From: Aquificota bacterium
GTDB taxonomy: Bacteria > Aquificota > Aquificia > Aquificales > Aquificaceae
NCBI GenBank assembly: GCA_030549905.1
Contig: JAUQQK010000006.1
Coordinates: 39,342-103,341, forward strand
DNA: 64,000 nt
Reading direction: 5' to 3'
Part shown: positions 19,862 to 27,233 of the stretch, piece after piece
Layout of the letters: the number at the start of each line of letters is the position of its first letter
How positions within the stretch are numbered: the first letter of the stretch is position 1
The notes under the pieces: generated by a model
The model's database searches: none
What the model was told of the DNA's origin: nothing
The model's input: only the letters and a program-made list of their open reading frames with translations
Position numbers and translations under genes: made by a program

Positions 19862-19873
19862 ATCTATGCCTCC

Positions 19874-20407
19874 TTAAACAAAGATTATCATTGGTTTGTC
19901 CGCTTCTATCACATAGTTTATGAAGGTGGCTGCACCCGCAGGTGGTTCAAGCCCATCTATCAGGTCTTCATATTTGTATCCAAAAAGCTCCATGGTCATC
20001 TGACAGGGGATAAGTTTTACTTCAGCCTCTTTACAGGCTTCTATAAGCTCGGGTATGGATGCCACACCATGCTCTTTAATGGTCTTTTTCATCATGAAAC
20101 TCATAAGGTCTGTCATACCTGGGATTATGCCCATTATCTGAGGTGGTCCAGGAAGTATAGAAGATATGGCGTTGGTAATTGGGTTCTGCATGGAAGGTGG
20201 AAAAGCCATAGGCATGGCAGGGTTTCCGATAGGAGCAATCTTTAGCTCATGCATCTTCTTTTTGTGAATTATGTTGAGCCCGTAAAAGGTAAAAAAGACA
20301 GCGGTCTCTATGCCTAAAGAAGCGGCGGTTGAAGCAAGTATAAGGGGCGGATAAGCCATGTCAAGGGTGCCTTTTGTGGCTATTATGGCAAGCCTTTCTG
20401 TAGCCAT
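19874..20407 (-). CDS. DsrE2-like sulfur carrier
   Basis: A 177-residue protein with the N-terminal DsrE strand RLAIIATKGTLDMAYPP, a hydrophobic Gly/Pro/Met-rich central loop, and a conserved Cys in VKLIPCQMTMELFG near residue 135. This matches the DsrE2 family that accompanies TusA in sulfur oxidisers. It is followed 12 nt later by the second dsrE gene. Confidence 0.87.
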   Translation of the reverse strand: MATERLAIIATKGTLDMAYPPLILASTAASLGIETAVFFTFYGLNIIHKKKMHELKIAPIGNPAMPMAFPPSMQNPITNAISSILPGPPQIMGIIPGMTDLMSFMMKKTIKEHGVASIPELIEACKEAEVKLIPCQMTMELFGYKYEDLIDGLEPPAGAATFINYVIEADKPMIIFV

Positions 20408-20419
20408 TTTATTCCCTCC

Positions 20420-20656
20420 TTATTTTTTCTTAAGGTAAAAGATTATCTTGCCTCCCTCTTCTACCACCTCAAGCAGTTGATGGCCAGTCCTGTTGCAAAA
20501 GGCAGGAATGTCCGCCTTGGCTCCTGGGTCGGTGGTGATTACTTCAAGTATCTGTCCAGACTGGAGTTCCTCTAAAGCCTTTTTGGTTTTGAGAACTGGC
20601 AGAGGACAGTTAAGCCCAGATGCATCAAGGGTTTTATCGGGTGTTATCGTTGCCAT
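20420..20656 (-). CDS. tusA: Sulfur carrier TusA
   Basis: TusA/SirA-fold protein of 78 residues that carries sulfur as a Cys persulfide. The signature DASGLNCPLPVLK places the reactive Cys near residue 15. The ATG (MATITPDK) follows AGGAGGTG; the tracked GTG start lies inside that ribosome-site region and is rejected. It heads the tusA-dsrE2-dsrE3-hdr run. Confidence 0.95.
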   Translation of the reverse strand: MATITPDKTLDASGLNCPLPVLKTKKALEELQSGQILEVITTDPGAKADIPAFCNRTGHQLLEVVEEGGKIIFYLKKK

Positions 20657-20688
20657 GCTATTCACCTCCTGTGTAAGATTATCTACAT

Positions 20689-20694
20689 ATTATA
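20689..20694 (-). promoter_or_regulatory. -10 element for the tusA operon
   Basis: On the minus strand TATAAT lies 32 nt before the tusA ATG in an AT-rich 102-bp gap. No good -35 is visible. The upstream AT-rich segment holds TTATA/TATAA-like repeats that could be operator sequence. Confidence 0.5.
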
Positions 20695-20758
20695 AGCACC
20701 TTATGGGTAAATTGCTATTAATCTTTATGATATAAGTTATAAGTTTTCCTTATAGTCC

Positions 20759-21052
20759 CTAATGTTCCAGCCATAGCACATCGGAGATAAGACACATGCC
20801 ACCAAGCTTTTTAAGCAGGGGTCTGATGCTCTCAGCCACCTTCTGGGCTACGTCTTCAGGACAGACAGTAATCACATAGCTGTTTTTGAACACATCGGTA
20901 AGCTCGTCTCCAGCCATTATACCCCTTTCTCCCTTACCCAGCACATCTCTAAAGACCGTATAGCCAGAAACTCCAGCCTTTTCAAGAGTTTCCAGCAGCC
21001 TGTTTAAATGCACGCTGTCAATAACTATTTCTACCTTCTTCATGGGTTTCAT
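20759..21052 (-). CDS. sbtB: PII-like regulator SbtB
   Basis: A 97-residue PII-like protein (VEIVIDSVHLNRLLETLEKAG at the N-terminus, then the long T-loop around GKGERGIMAGDEL, then strand SYVITVCPEDVA). SbtB proteins bind adenine nucleotides and control SbtA. The CGPxGC redox loop seen at the C-terminus of some cyanobacterial SbtB is absent. It follows sbtA by 4 nt. Confidence 0.85.
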   Translation of the reverse strand: MKPMKKVEIVIDSVHLNRLLETLEKAGVSGYTVFRDVLGKGERGIMAGDELTDVFKNSYVITVCPEDVAQKVAESIRPLLKKLGGMCLISDVLWLEH

Positions 21053-21056
21053 GTCT

Positions 21057-22028
21057 TTACCCCCAGAGCATGTTTATTATTGAGTAGTATAAGGGAATGC
21101 CTATGGCTATGTTGAAGGGAAAGGTAATAGCTAAGGACATGGTCACATAAAGGCTTGGATTTGCCTCCGGCACGGATAGCCTCATGGCTGCAGGCACCGC
21201 TATGTAGGAAGCACTGGCACAGAGAACGGAAAACATGAAGGCATCCCCCTTTGCAAGTCCAAAGGTCTTGGCAAGAAATATACCCGCAGAGGCGTTGAAT
21301 ATGGGAAGGAGCACGCCGAAAGCTACGAGGAAAAGACCCACCCTCTTTATCTCTCCAAGCCTTCTTCCAGCCACAAGACCCATATCAAGCAGGAAGAAGG
21401 CAAGCATACCCCTAAAAAGGTTTCCAAAAAGGGGCTCCATAGCCTTCCAGCCCTTCTCGCCCGTTATAAAGCCTATAACAAGCGTGCCCATAAGTATATA
21501 TACGGAAGGGTTTAAAAAGGCTTCCCTTAGCACTTCTTTCCACTCTATGGAGGAGTTTTCGTTCCTTCTTGCAAAAAGGCTCAAAAGTATAAGCCCTATT
21601 ATGATGGCAGGGCTTTCCATAAGGGTCATGGCTGCCACCATATATCCGCCGTATTTTCCTCCAAGAGTGTTAAGAAAAGAACCTGCGGTTATAAAGGTGA
21701 CCGCACTTATGGAGCCATAGGTGGCTGCTATGGCCACCGCATTATACACGTCCAGCTTCAGCCTCAAAATAAAGAAGGCATAGATAGGCACAGCAACTGC
21801 CATAAACATGGCGAGCAATAAGACCTTCACTACATCTGAAGTTATTCCGCTCTTTGAAAGCTCATAACCACCATGCAAGCCTATAGCTATGAGTAGGTAT
21901 AGGGAAAAAAGCTTTGGCAGAGGCTGTGGCACTTCAAGCTCAGTCCTTAGCAGGACTGCCAGGATACCCAGGAGGAAGAGCAAAACGGGTGGATTAAGTA
22001 TATTCTGTAAGAGAAGCTCTAAGCTCAT
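21057..22028 (-). CDS. sbtA: Sodium-dependent bicarbonate transporter SbtA
   Basis: A 323-residue membrane protein with about ten hydrophobic segments, matching the SbtA (DUF897) family: MSLELLLQNILNPPVLLFLLG at the start, GLHGGYELSKSG, and two similar halves. It imports bicarbonate, which makes sense for an autotroph whose carboxylases use bicarbonate or CO2. AGGAGGTG precedes the ATG. Its neighbours are sbtB downstream and a CobW GTPase upstream. Confidence 0.9.
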   Translation of the reverse strand: MSLELLLQNILNPPVLLFLLGILAVLLRTELEVPQPLPKLFSLYLLIAIGLHGGYELSKSGITSDVVKVLLLAMFMAVAVPIYAFFILRLKLDVYNAVAIAATYGSISAVTFITAGSFLNTLGGKYGGYMVAAMTLMESPAIIIGLILLSLFARRNENSSIEWKEVLREAFLNPSVYILMGTLVIGFITGEKGWKAMEPLFGNLFRGMLAFFLLDMGLVAGRRLGEIKRVGLFLVAFGVLLPIFNASAGIFLAKTFGLAKGDAFMFSVLCASASYIAVPAAMRLSVPEANPSLYVTMSLAITFPFNIAIGIPLYYSIINMLWG

Positions 22029-22039
22029 ATTTCACCTCC

Positions 22040-22921
22040 TTATAAGCTTTCTATAAGCACCAGAAAGGAGGGTCCGTCGTAGTCTTTTATTTCTATTGGG
22101 CTGTCTATGTGTCCAAAGCTGTAGTTTATTATAACAGGATAAGGGTGGTTTTTTAGCCTCACTATACCCTTAGCCCTTATAACCTTTTCCGGAAGGCTTC
22201 TAAGCCTTTGCACAAGTTCCTCATAATCTACGGGTGTCAGTAAGTTTGCTACCCTGTGTTTAAAGCCATGTGATGGGTGTTCAACAAGACCCCTTAGCTC
22301 TGGAAGTGTGTAAGAGCCTTCAAAAACCTCAGAAGGAAGCCTGCCGTAAGAGGTCTTATAAACCTTAACCTTTGTATAGTAAGGCTCTCCTGTGAAGGCA
22401 TTTACTGGTCTGTAGAGGTTCCATATGTCCAGCGCCTCTCTTTCTAACTCCACAAGCCTTTCTTCGCTAACAAGGTCGCTCTTATTGAGCACCAGCACGT
22501 TGGAGCCTCCTATCTGATACCTTGCGGTGCTGTCTTCTCTATACCTGTCAAAGTTTTTACTGTCTATGAGACATATAACCGCCTCCACAGAAAAACCCAA
22601 AGACTGAAGGCTTATGACCACGGGAAAGGGCACAGCACCACCAGAGGTTTCCACCAGAAGTACCTCGGGGTCGTATTTTTCTCTTATCTCTCCTATAGCC
22701 CTTTCAAATTCTGCATGAAGCGTGCAGCAGATACAGCCCTCCGGAAGCTCAAGAACCTCCGAGTAGGCATTTTTCAACAGCTTTCCATCAACACCCACCT
22801 CACCCAGCTCATTGACTATTACCGCAGTGCGTCTGTTAGAAAAATGCTCTCTTGCACAGTTTAAAAGGGTAGTAGTTTTACCACTTCCAAGAAAACCCGT
22901 AAAGACAAAAACCGGGAGCAT
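22040..22921 (-). CDS. CobW/G3E-family GTPase, probable metal chaperone
   Basis: G3E P-loop GTPase of 293 residues. Walker A is GFLGSGKTT at about residues 8-16, the metal-binding CxCC motif is GCICCTL near residue 64, NKSD is the guanine-specificity motif, and a CobW C-terminal domain follows. Family members deliver zinc or cobalt to enzymes. Lying between the ferredoxin oxidoreductase operon and sbtA, it might serve a metalloenzyme of carbon metabolism; the client is unknown. Confidence 0.88.
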   Translation of the reverse strand: MLPVFVFTGFLGSGKTTTLLNCAREHFSNRRTAVIVNELGEVGVDGKLLKNAYSEVLELPEGCICCTLHAEFERAIGEIREKYDPEVLLVETSGGAVPFPVVISLQSLGFSVEAVICLIDSKNFDRYREDSTARYQIGGSNVLVLNKSDLVSEERLVELEREALDIWNLYRPVNAFTGEPYYTKVKVYKTSYGRLPSEVFEGSYTLPELRGLVEHPSHGFKHRVANLLTPVDYEELVQRLRSLPEKVIRAKGIVRLKNHPYPVIINYSFGHIDSPIEIKDYDGPSFLVLIESL

Positions 22922-22924
22922 GGC

Positions 22925-23221
22925 TTATTCTCCGCCATACTCCACCGAATCTATCTCTTCCATAAACTGTTGTATTTGAAAGGTTAAAAAGTTGGCAAGG
23001 TCCTTTACATCCTTTTCCCAATACTCTGGGTCTACATCTATTTCCTTTTCATACACATCATGCCCTTCTATTACATACTTTACCTTCAGGTAGGGGTACT
23101 TCTTTACCTCACAGCCCTCATCCACCTCACTGGGGAAGCAAAGCTCAATATCAAGGTCAGGATTTGCCATGTTCTTCCTTACTTCCTCCGCCAGCAGTTC
23201 AAACTTTTTATTTAAATCCAT
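22925..23221 (-). CDS. Small acidic protein of unknown function in the oxidoreductase operon
   Basis: A 98-residue acidic protein. The visible pattern is an N-terminal helix (KKFELLAEEVRKN), a KYPYLKVKYVIEGHDVYEKEI strand pair, and a C-terminal helix rich in Gln and Glu. It has two Cys (ELCFPSEVDEGCEV) spaced by 10. I recognise no family. A good ribosome site and its 3-nt gap to cobW place it in the operon. Confidence 0.8.
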   Translation of the reverse strand: MDLNKKFELLAEEVRKNMANPDLDIELCFPSEVDEGCEVKKYPYLKVKYVIEGHDVYEKEIDVDPEYWEKDVKDLANFLTFQIQQFMEEIDSVEYGGE

Positions 23222-23232
23222 CCCTTACCTCC

Positions 23233-23457
23233 TCAATCGCCAGCGGTAACCATCACCATCTCTATGCAGTTCCTCTTTAGAAGGTCAGAACATACATACA
23301 CGCATATGGCACAGCCTTTACATCTTGAGTAATTTACCCAAGCCACGTGCTTTGAGTCATGATACATAAGAGTGTTAGGCTCTGGACAGAAGAGCACACA
23401 CTGCTTGCAGTTATACTTGGCACAATCTGCCTCCTTTACATCCGCCACATAATACAT
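23233..23457 (-). CDS. 2-oxoacid:ferredoxin oxidoreductase delta (ferredoxin-like) subunit
   Basis: A 74-residue bis-cluster ferredoxin-like subunit. The first cysteine set is CKQCVLFCPEPN and the second CKGCAICVYVC, suited to two [4Fe-4S] clusters passing electrons between the TPP site and external ferredoxin. It is the last of five subunit genes, after the gamma subunit. Confidence 0.88.
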   Translation of the reverse strand: MYYVADVKEADCAKYNCKQCVLFCPEPNTLMYHDSKHVAWVNYSRCKGCAICVYVCSDLLKRNCIEMVMVTAGD

Positions 23458-23483
23458 ACCTGCCTTGCCTCCTTAAGTTTATT

Positions 23484-24167
23484 TTAAGCAGTAAGAGCTT
23501 CCTCTTCCACCCAGCCCCTTTCCTCCGCTATTCTGAAGGCTTCCTTTATAACCTGCATGTTCTTTTCCAGGAGTTCCATCTTCTTCTTGAACTTTTTCTC
23601 TATGGCACTGTCAAGGGCAGTGGTTCCGCCTGATGCTACGAAGGTGTTGCCAAGGAACCTTTCCCTTACCGCCTGCTCTATATGCTCAAAGCCCACAAGC
23701 CTTGTTATACCAAAGAAGAGTCCAATCATTGCCATGTTTGTGGCAAGCTCAGTACCTGCAATATCAAGGGCAAGCTTCGTTGCCGGGAACATATATACCC
23801 TTGTGTTTAGTTCTTTGAGTATAGCCCAGTCCTCTTCTGGTATTATATCCACATCCGTGTTTATTATGACAAGACCATTTTCCTTGAGGCCAGAATAGAA
23901 GGGCATGGTGTAGGACTTGCCATGAGTTATCACCTGAGGGTGGTAAATCATTATCACATTTGGATAGACCACCTCACCCACCTCATATATGGGCTGGTCT
24001 GAGACCCTAACATAGGCCTCCACCGGCGCCATCCTCTTCTCAGAACCGAAGAAGGGAACAAGGGTGGCATATTTACCTGCTGCGGACATGGCATTGCCTA
24101 AAATGTGGGCGGAGGTGACCACCCCCTGCCCACCAACACCGGCTATCCTTATGTTATACCTCTTCAT
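23484..24167 (-). CDS. 2-oxoacid:ferredoxin oxidoreductase gamma subunit
   Basis: A 227-residue gamma-type subunit opening with IRIAGVGGQGVVTSAHILGNA, the signature of the family, and with FGSEKRMAPVEAYVRVSD near residue 45. Its C-terminal part is predicted helical and charged. It overlaps the beta gene by 4 nt. In the reductive TCA cycle the enzyme carboxylates acetyl-CoA or succinyl-CoA. Confidence 0.93.
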   Translation of the reverse strand: MKRYNIRIAGVGGQGVVTSAHILGNAMSAAGKYATLVPFFGSEKRMAPVEAYVRVSDQPIYEVGEVVYPNVIMIYHPQVITHGKSYTMPFYSGLKENGLVIINTDVDIIPEEDWAILKELNTRVYMFPATKLALDIAGTELATNMAMIGLFFGITRLVGFEHIEQAVRERFLGNTFVASGGTTALDSAIEKKFKKKMELLEKNMQVIKEAFRIAEERGWVEEEALTA

Positions 24168-25030
24168 GCCTTTACCTCCTGGGGCTTGTTCTCTATCTCT
24201 TCAAAGAACTCTTTTACCTCGTCCGTCATCCACTCGTAGAAACCAAAGTCCTGCTTTTCCCTCTTCCTGGCATCTTCCAGCACCTTTTCTGTGGGTATGG
24301 AGTATTCAATGTTGCAGGAGGTGTAGGCGTGTATAAAGGTAGGACCGAAGTGCCTTGCGGCGAGTATGGCTCTTCTTATGGTCTTTGCTATTCTCTTGGG
24401 GTTTGTTGGAGCCAGCTTTGCCACATATACACACCCTGCCACCTTTGCCAGCTCCACCGCATTTATCTTATCAAACTGCTTTCCTTTCGGAGCCATCTTC
24501 AGCTGGACACCCTTCGGAGACATACCACTTTCCTGACCGCCCGTGTTTCCATAAACCTCATTGTCCACCATTATGGTGGTGAATTTCTCACGCCTGAACC
24601 AGGAGTGCATGGTCATACCAAAGCCTATGTCTATGAGACCACCATCTCCAGCTATAACTACCACGTCCTTTATCTTGTCAGGGAACCTGATGCTCAAAGC
24701 CCTCTTTAAACCAGAAGCCACCGCGTTGGTGTCTCCGTAGTTTCCATATATGAAGGGAACCGCCGCTTGAGAAAGGGCAAGCCTTGCACATCCTGCCGTG
24801 CCTATGACGATAGTATCTTCAGGATTTGGAAGGGCTGCGTAGAAGACTCTTATAAAGTATGCCATGAAACAGCCTGCGCACATGGGATGCTCTTCTACCA
24901 GCTCCTTGAACTGCCCGAGCATCTGCACATCTATCTGCTTCCCAAATTGCCCATACTGGACCAAATCCACATAGTCCTTGGGCATATACCTCTCAAAGCC
25001 TGGTGAAATTCTCACATACTCCAAGCCCAT
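24164..25030 (-). CDS. 2-oxoacid:ferredoxin oxidoreductase beta subunit
   Basis: TPP-binding subunit of 288 residues. CAGCF near residue 52 and later single Cys residues supply the proximal [4Fe-4S] cluster. GDGGLIDIGFGM and the NEVYGNTGGQ stretch form the TPP-Mg site. It follows the alpha gene by 21 nt. Whether the substrate is pyruvate or 2-oxoglutarate cannot be read with confidence from the sequence. Confidence 0.94.
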   Translation of the reverse strand: MGLEYVRISPGFERYMPKDYVDLVQYGQFGKQIDVQMLGQFKELVEEHPMCAGCFMAYFIRVFYAALPNPEDTIVIGTAGCARLALSQAAVPFIYGNYGDTNAVASGLKRALSIRFPDKIKDVVVIAGDGGLIDIGFGMTMHSWFRREKFTTIMVDNEVYGNTGGQESGMSPKGVQLKMAPKGKQFDKINAVELAKVAGCVYVAKLAPTNPKRIAKTIRRAILAARHFGPTFIHAYTSCNIEYSIPTEKVLEDARKREKQDFGFYEWMTDEVKEFFEEIENKPQEVKA

Positions 25031-25051
25031 GGTAATACCTCCTTAAAGTTT

Positions 25052-26221
25052 TTATACAACCACCTTCTTTTCCTTCTTTATACCGAAGGCTTCATAAACT
25101 TTCTCCATGATTAGCTCGACGGGCAGGGTCATACCACCGTAGACCCTTGGACCGCCTATCACCTTATCGTTGTCAGGTATAGAAGCTTTTACTTCCTTGG
25201 CAAGCCAGCCTACGATGTTATGCTCCGGCACTATGACCGCCTTTGCCTTGGAAAGCACCTCTCTTATTTCCCTTTCTGGGAAGGGTCTTATGGACTTAAC
25301 CTTTACAAGTCCCACGTTAAGACCTTCCAGCTGGGCATACCTTACCGCTTCCCTTCCCTGAGCGGCAGCACATCCAGAAGCCACTATAAAGACCTCCGCA
25401 TCGGGGTTTACCACTTCAATGGGTCCGCCAAGATACTTGTATATGTATTTCATAGCCCTTCTGTTGGAAGCCCAGACCTCCTGCTGCCAGACAGCATGAA
25501 TAAGGTAGCTCATGAAGTTGGACTTCTGAACGGGTGCATCCCTCTGAATCCTTGCGGGCGGTATCTCACAGTCGGTGGGAGGCACGGGTGCCTTGTAAGG
25601 GTCTCTGGGCGGGAGCTTCATGTCCTCAGGGGTCATGTTGACATAGCCCTTCGCATGGGTAACAAAGAAGCCCTCCGTGCAGACCGCTATGGGTATATAC
25701 ACATCCACCTTCTCGGATATAACAAAGCTGGCAAGGGTAAAGTCAAAAACATCTTGCTGGTTTTCCGCATGAAGCACTACCATTCCGCAGTGAAGCAGGT
25801 ATGCTATCTCCACATTGTCGGGCTGTATAGATAGGGGTGCGTTTACAACCCTTGTTAAAACTCCAAGAACCGCGGGTATTCTGTGCCCTGGCCAGGAGGC
25901 TATGGCTTCAATACCTCTAAGCAGTCCTGGTCCAGAGGTAGCTGAAAAAGCCCTTGCTCCACCCCTTACCGCACCTGCTATGGCAGACATGGCACCGTAT
26001 TCTTCTTCAGCCCTGTAGTAATCCTTCAAATAGCCCTGAGCCCATATATCACCCACCAGGTGCATAACCTCCGATTGAGGCGTTATTGGATAGGCTATAG
26101 CTATATCCACATTGGCACGTTTTACAGCCTCCGCCATGGCCTGGGCTCCCGTTATAAACTTTCTTTCTCTGGGAGCCTCCAAAAGAAGCCAATCCGCATC
26201 TACAACCTTTTGTTCTGGCAT
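25052..26221 (-). CDS. 2-oxoacid:ferredoxin oxidoreductase alpha subunit
   Basis: A 389-residue alpha subunit carrying the AYPITPQSE motif near residue 40, the SATSGPGLLRGIEAI stretch, and the C-terminal transketolase-like domain (GLVKVKSIRPFPEREI). It pairs with beta to form the active site. GGAGG precedes the ATG. Gene order epsilon-alpha-beta-gamma-delta marks a five-subunit form like those described in Hydrogenobacter. Confidence 0.95.
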   Translation of the reverse strand: MPEQKVVDADWLLLEAPRERKFITGAQAMAEAVKRANVDIAIAYPITPQSEVMHLVGDIWAQGYLKDYYRAEEEYGAMSAIAGAVRGGARAFSATSGPGLLRGIEAIASWPGHRIPAVLGVLTRVVNAPLSIQPDNVEIAYLLHCGMVVLHAENQQDVFDFTLASFVISEKVDVYIPIAVCTEGFFVTHAKGYVNMTPEDMKLPPRDPYKAPVPPTDCEIPPARIQRDAPVQKSNFMSYLIHAVWQQEVWASNRRAMKYIYKYLGGPIEVVNPDAEVFIVASGCAAAQGREAVRYAQLEGLNVGLVKVKSIRPFPEREIREVLSKAKAVIVPEHNIVGWLAKEVKASIPDNDKVIGGPRVYGGMTLPVELIMEKVYEAFGIKKEKKVVV

Positions 26222-26238
26222 GGCACTACCTCCAACTT

Positions 26239-26952
26239 TTATTCACTTTCTGTAACATGCTCTCCCCTTCTGGGTATGAGCAGGTATGAATACTCTCCGT
26301 AGTCAAGCACGGAGAGAGTTTGATACTCTTCTTTTGGTAGTGAAGGGTTTTCCGGGGGTAGTTTTGGTTCCCACTTTATGCCAAGCTCCTCTCTCACCTG
26401 AACCAGAACATCTCTGAACCTTCTTATCTCCTCTGCATGCACATCCCTCAGAGAAACCATGGCATCCTCATGCCCCATCTCCGCACAGAGGGCTATGGTA
26501 AAGCAGTTTGTCCCAGCTCTAATCATTCTGAGGCTTAGGTTTGCATAGTGGCAATGCACGCCTACGAATATGCAGGCTTCAATCTTGTTGTGAAGTATGG
26601 TAAGGTTCGGATGGTTCGGGTTTATCTCCGCCTCCGGGTCTATCTTCGGATATTTGGGTCTGTAGTCGGGCATGGGTATTATCCTGCAGTTGGGGATCTC
26701 CATGGCAAGCTCTAAAACCGCCTTTGCCTTTTCCATGGCGCTTGCGTTCCAGCCCCAGAGAACAAGGGGACCGGGGAATATGGTGGGGTTTCTTCTTGTC
26801 AGCATTGCCTTTGCAGCCTCCCGCATGGCAACTTCTTCATCTACTATTTTTCCATAAAGAAGCGCCTTACCGGGAGGTGGTAATTCCACACCTTCAAAGG
26901 CTGCAGGTGTGGGTATGTATCCCGCAGGACCGGGCAAAACTTCCATAGGCAT
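26239..26952 (-). CDS. Epsilon subunit of five-subunit 2-oxoacid:ferredoxin oxidoreductase (CODH-epsilon-like fold)
   Basis: A 237-residue protein opening the operon. The central part (IEACIFVGVHCHYANLSLRMI and neighbouring strands) resembles the Rossmann-like epsilon subunit of CO dehydrogenase/acetyl-CoA synthase, an inference by eye. Five-subunit pyruvate and 2-oxoglutarate oxidoreductases of Hydrogenobacter contain such an extra E subunit of unclear role. AAGGAGG lies 7 nt before the ATG. Confidence 0.82.
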   Translation of the reverse strand: MPMEVLPGPAGYIPTPAAFEGVELPPPGKALLYGKIVDEEVAMREAAKAMLTRRNPTIFPGPLVLWGWNASAMEKAKAVLELAMEIPNCRIIPMPDYRPKYPKIDPEAEINPNHPNLTILHNKIEACIFVGVHCHYANLSLRMIRAGTNCFTIALCAEMGHEDAMVSLRDVHAEEIRRFRDVLVQVREELGIKWEPKLPPENPSLPKEEYQTLSVLDYGEYSYLLIPRRGEHVTESE

Positions 26953-26983
26953 GCCTAACCTCCTTAACTAATGGGTTATCAAA

Positions 26984-27011
26984 AAATTAGCATGAGCTTA
27001 AAGGCTGTCAA
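26984..27011 (-). promoter_or_regulatory. Promoter of the 2-oxoacid:ferredoxin oxidoreductase operon
   Basis: On the minus strand TTGACA (27011-27006), a 16-bp spacer and TAATTT (26989-26984) lie 32 bp before the epsilon gene. The first 12 bases, TTGACAGCCTTT, are the same as in the promoter of the htpX leader RNA. Confidence 0.6.
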
Positions 27012-27032
27012 GGGGAAAATATATGATTAATG

Positions 27033-27233
27033 TCATGCCTTTTTATCCTTCTTCTCCTCGCCACCTTCCAGCTCTCTTATGCGTTTTTCTCTAAGCTCCT
27101 CATACTTGGGAGCTACCTTGCGATAGACCCTGTCCGCTATGAAAATGATGACAAGAAGAAGGGGCACGCCCACTATTGCTATAAGCAAGAGGAGTTTCAG
27201 GAAGAATATTAAAAGTGCCAGCAGGTTATCCAT
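27033..27233 (-). CDS. Small single-span membrane protein
   Basis: A 66-residue protein: one long hydrophobic segment (LLLLIAIVGVPLLLVIIFIAD) followed by a charged, helical, Lys/Glu-rich cytoplasmic tail. No family recognised. I prefer the ATG at 27233 over the tracked TTG start. It overlaps the 3' end of leuS beta by 8 nt, so it is probably cotranscribed with it. Confidence 0.7.
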   Translation of the reverse strand: MDNLLALLIFFLKLLLLIAIVGVPLLLVIIFIADRVYRKVAPKYEELREKRIRELEGGEEKKDKKA

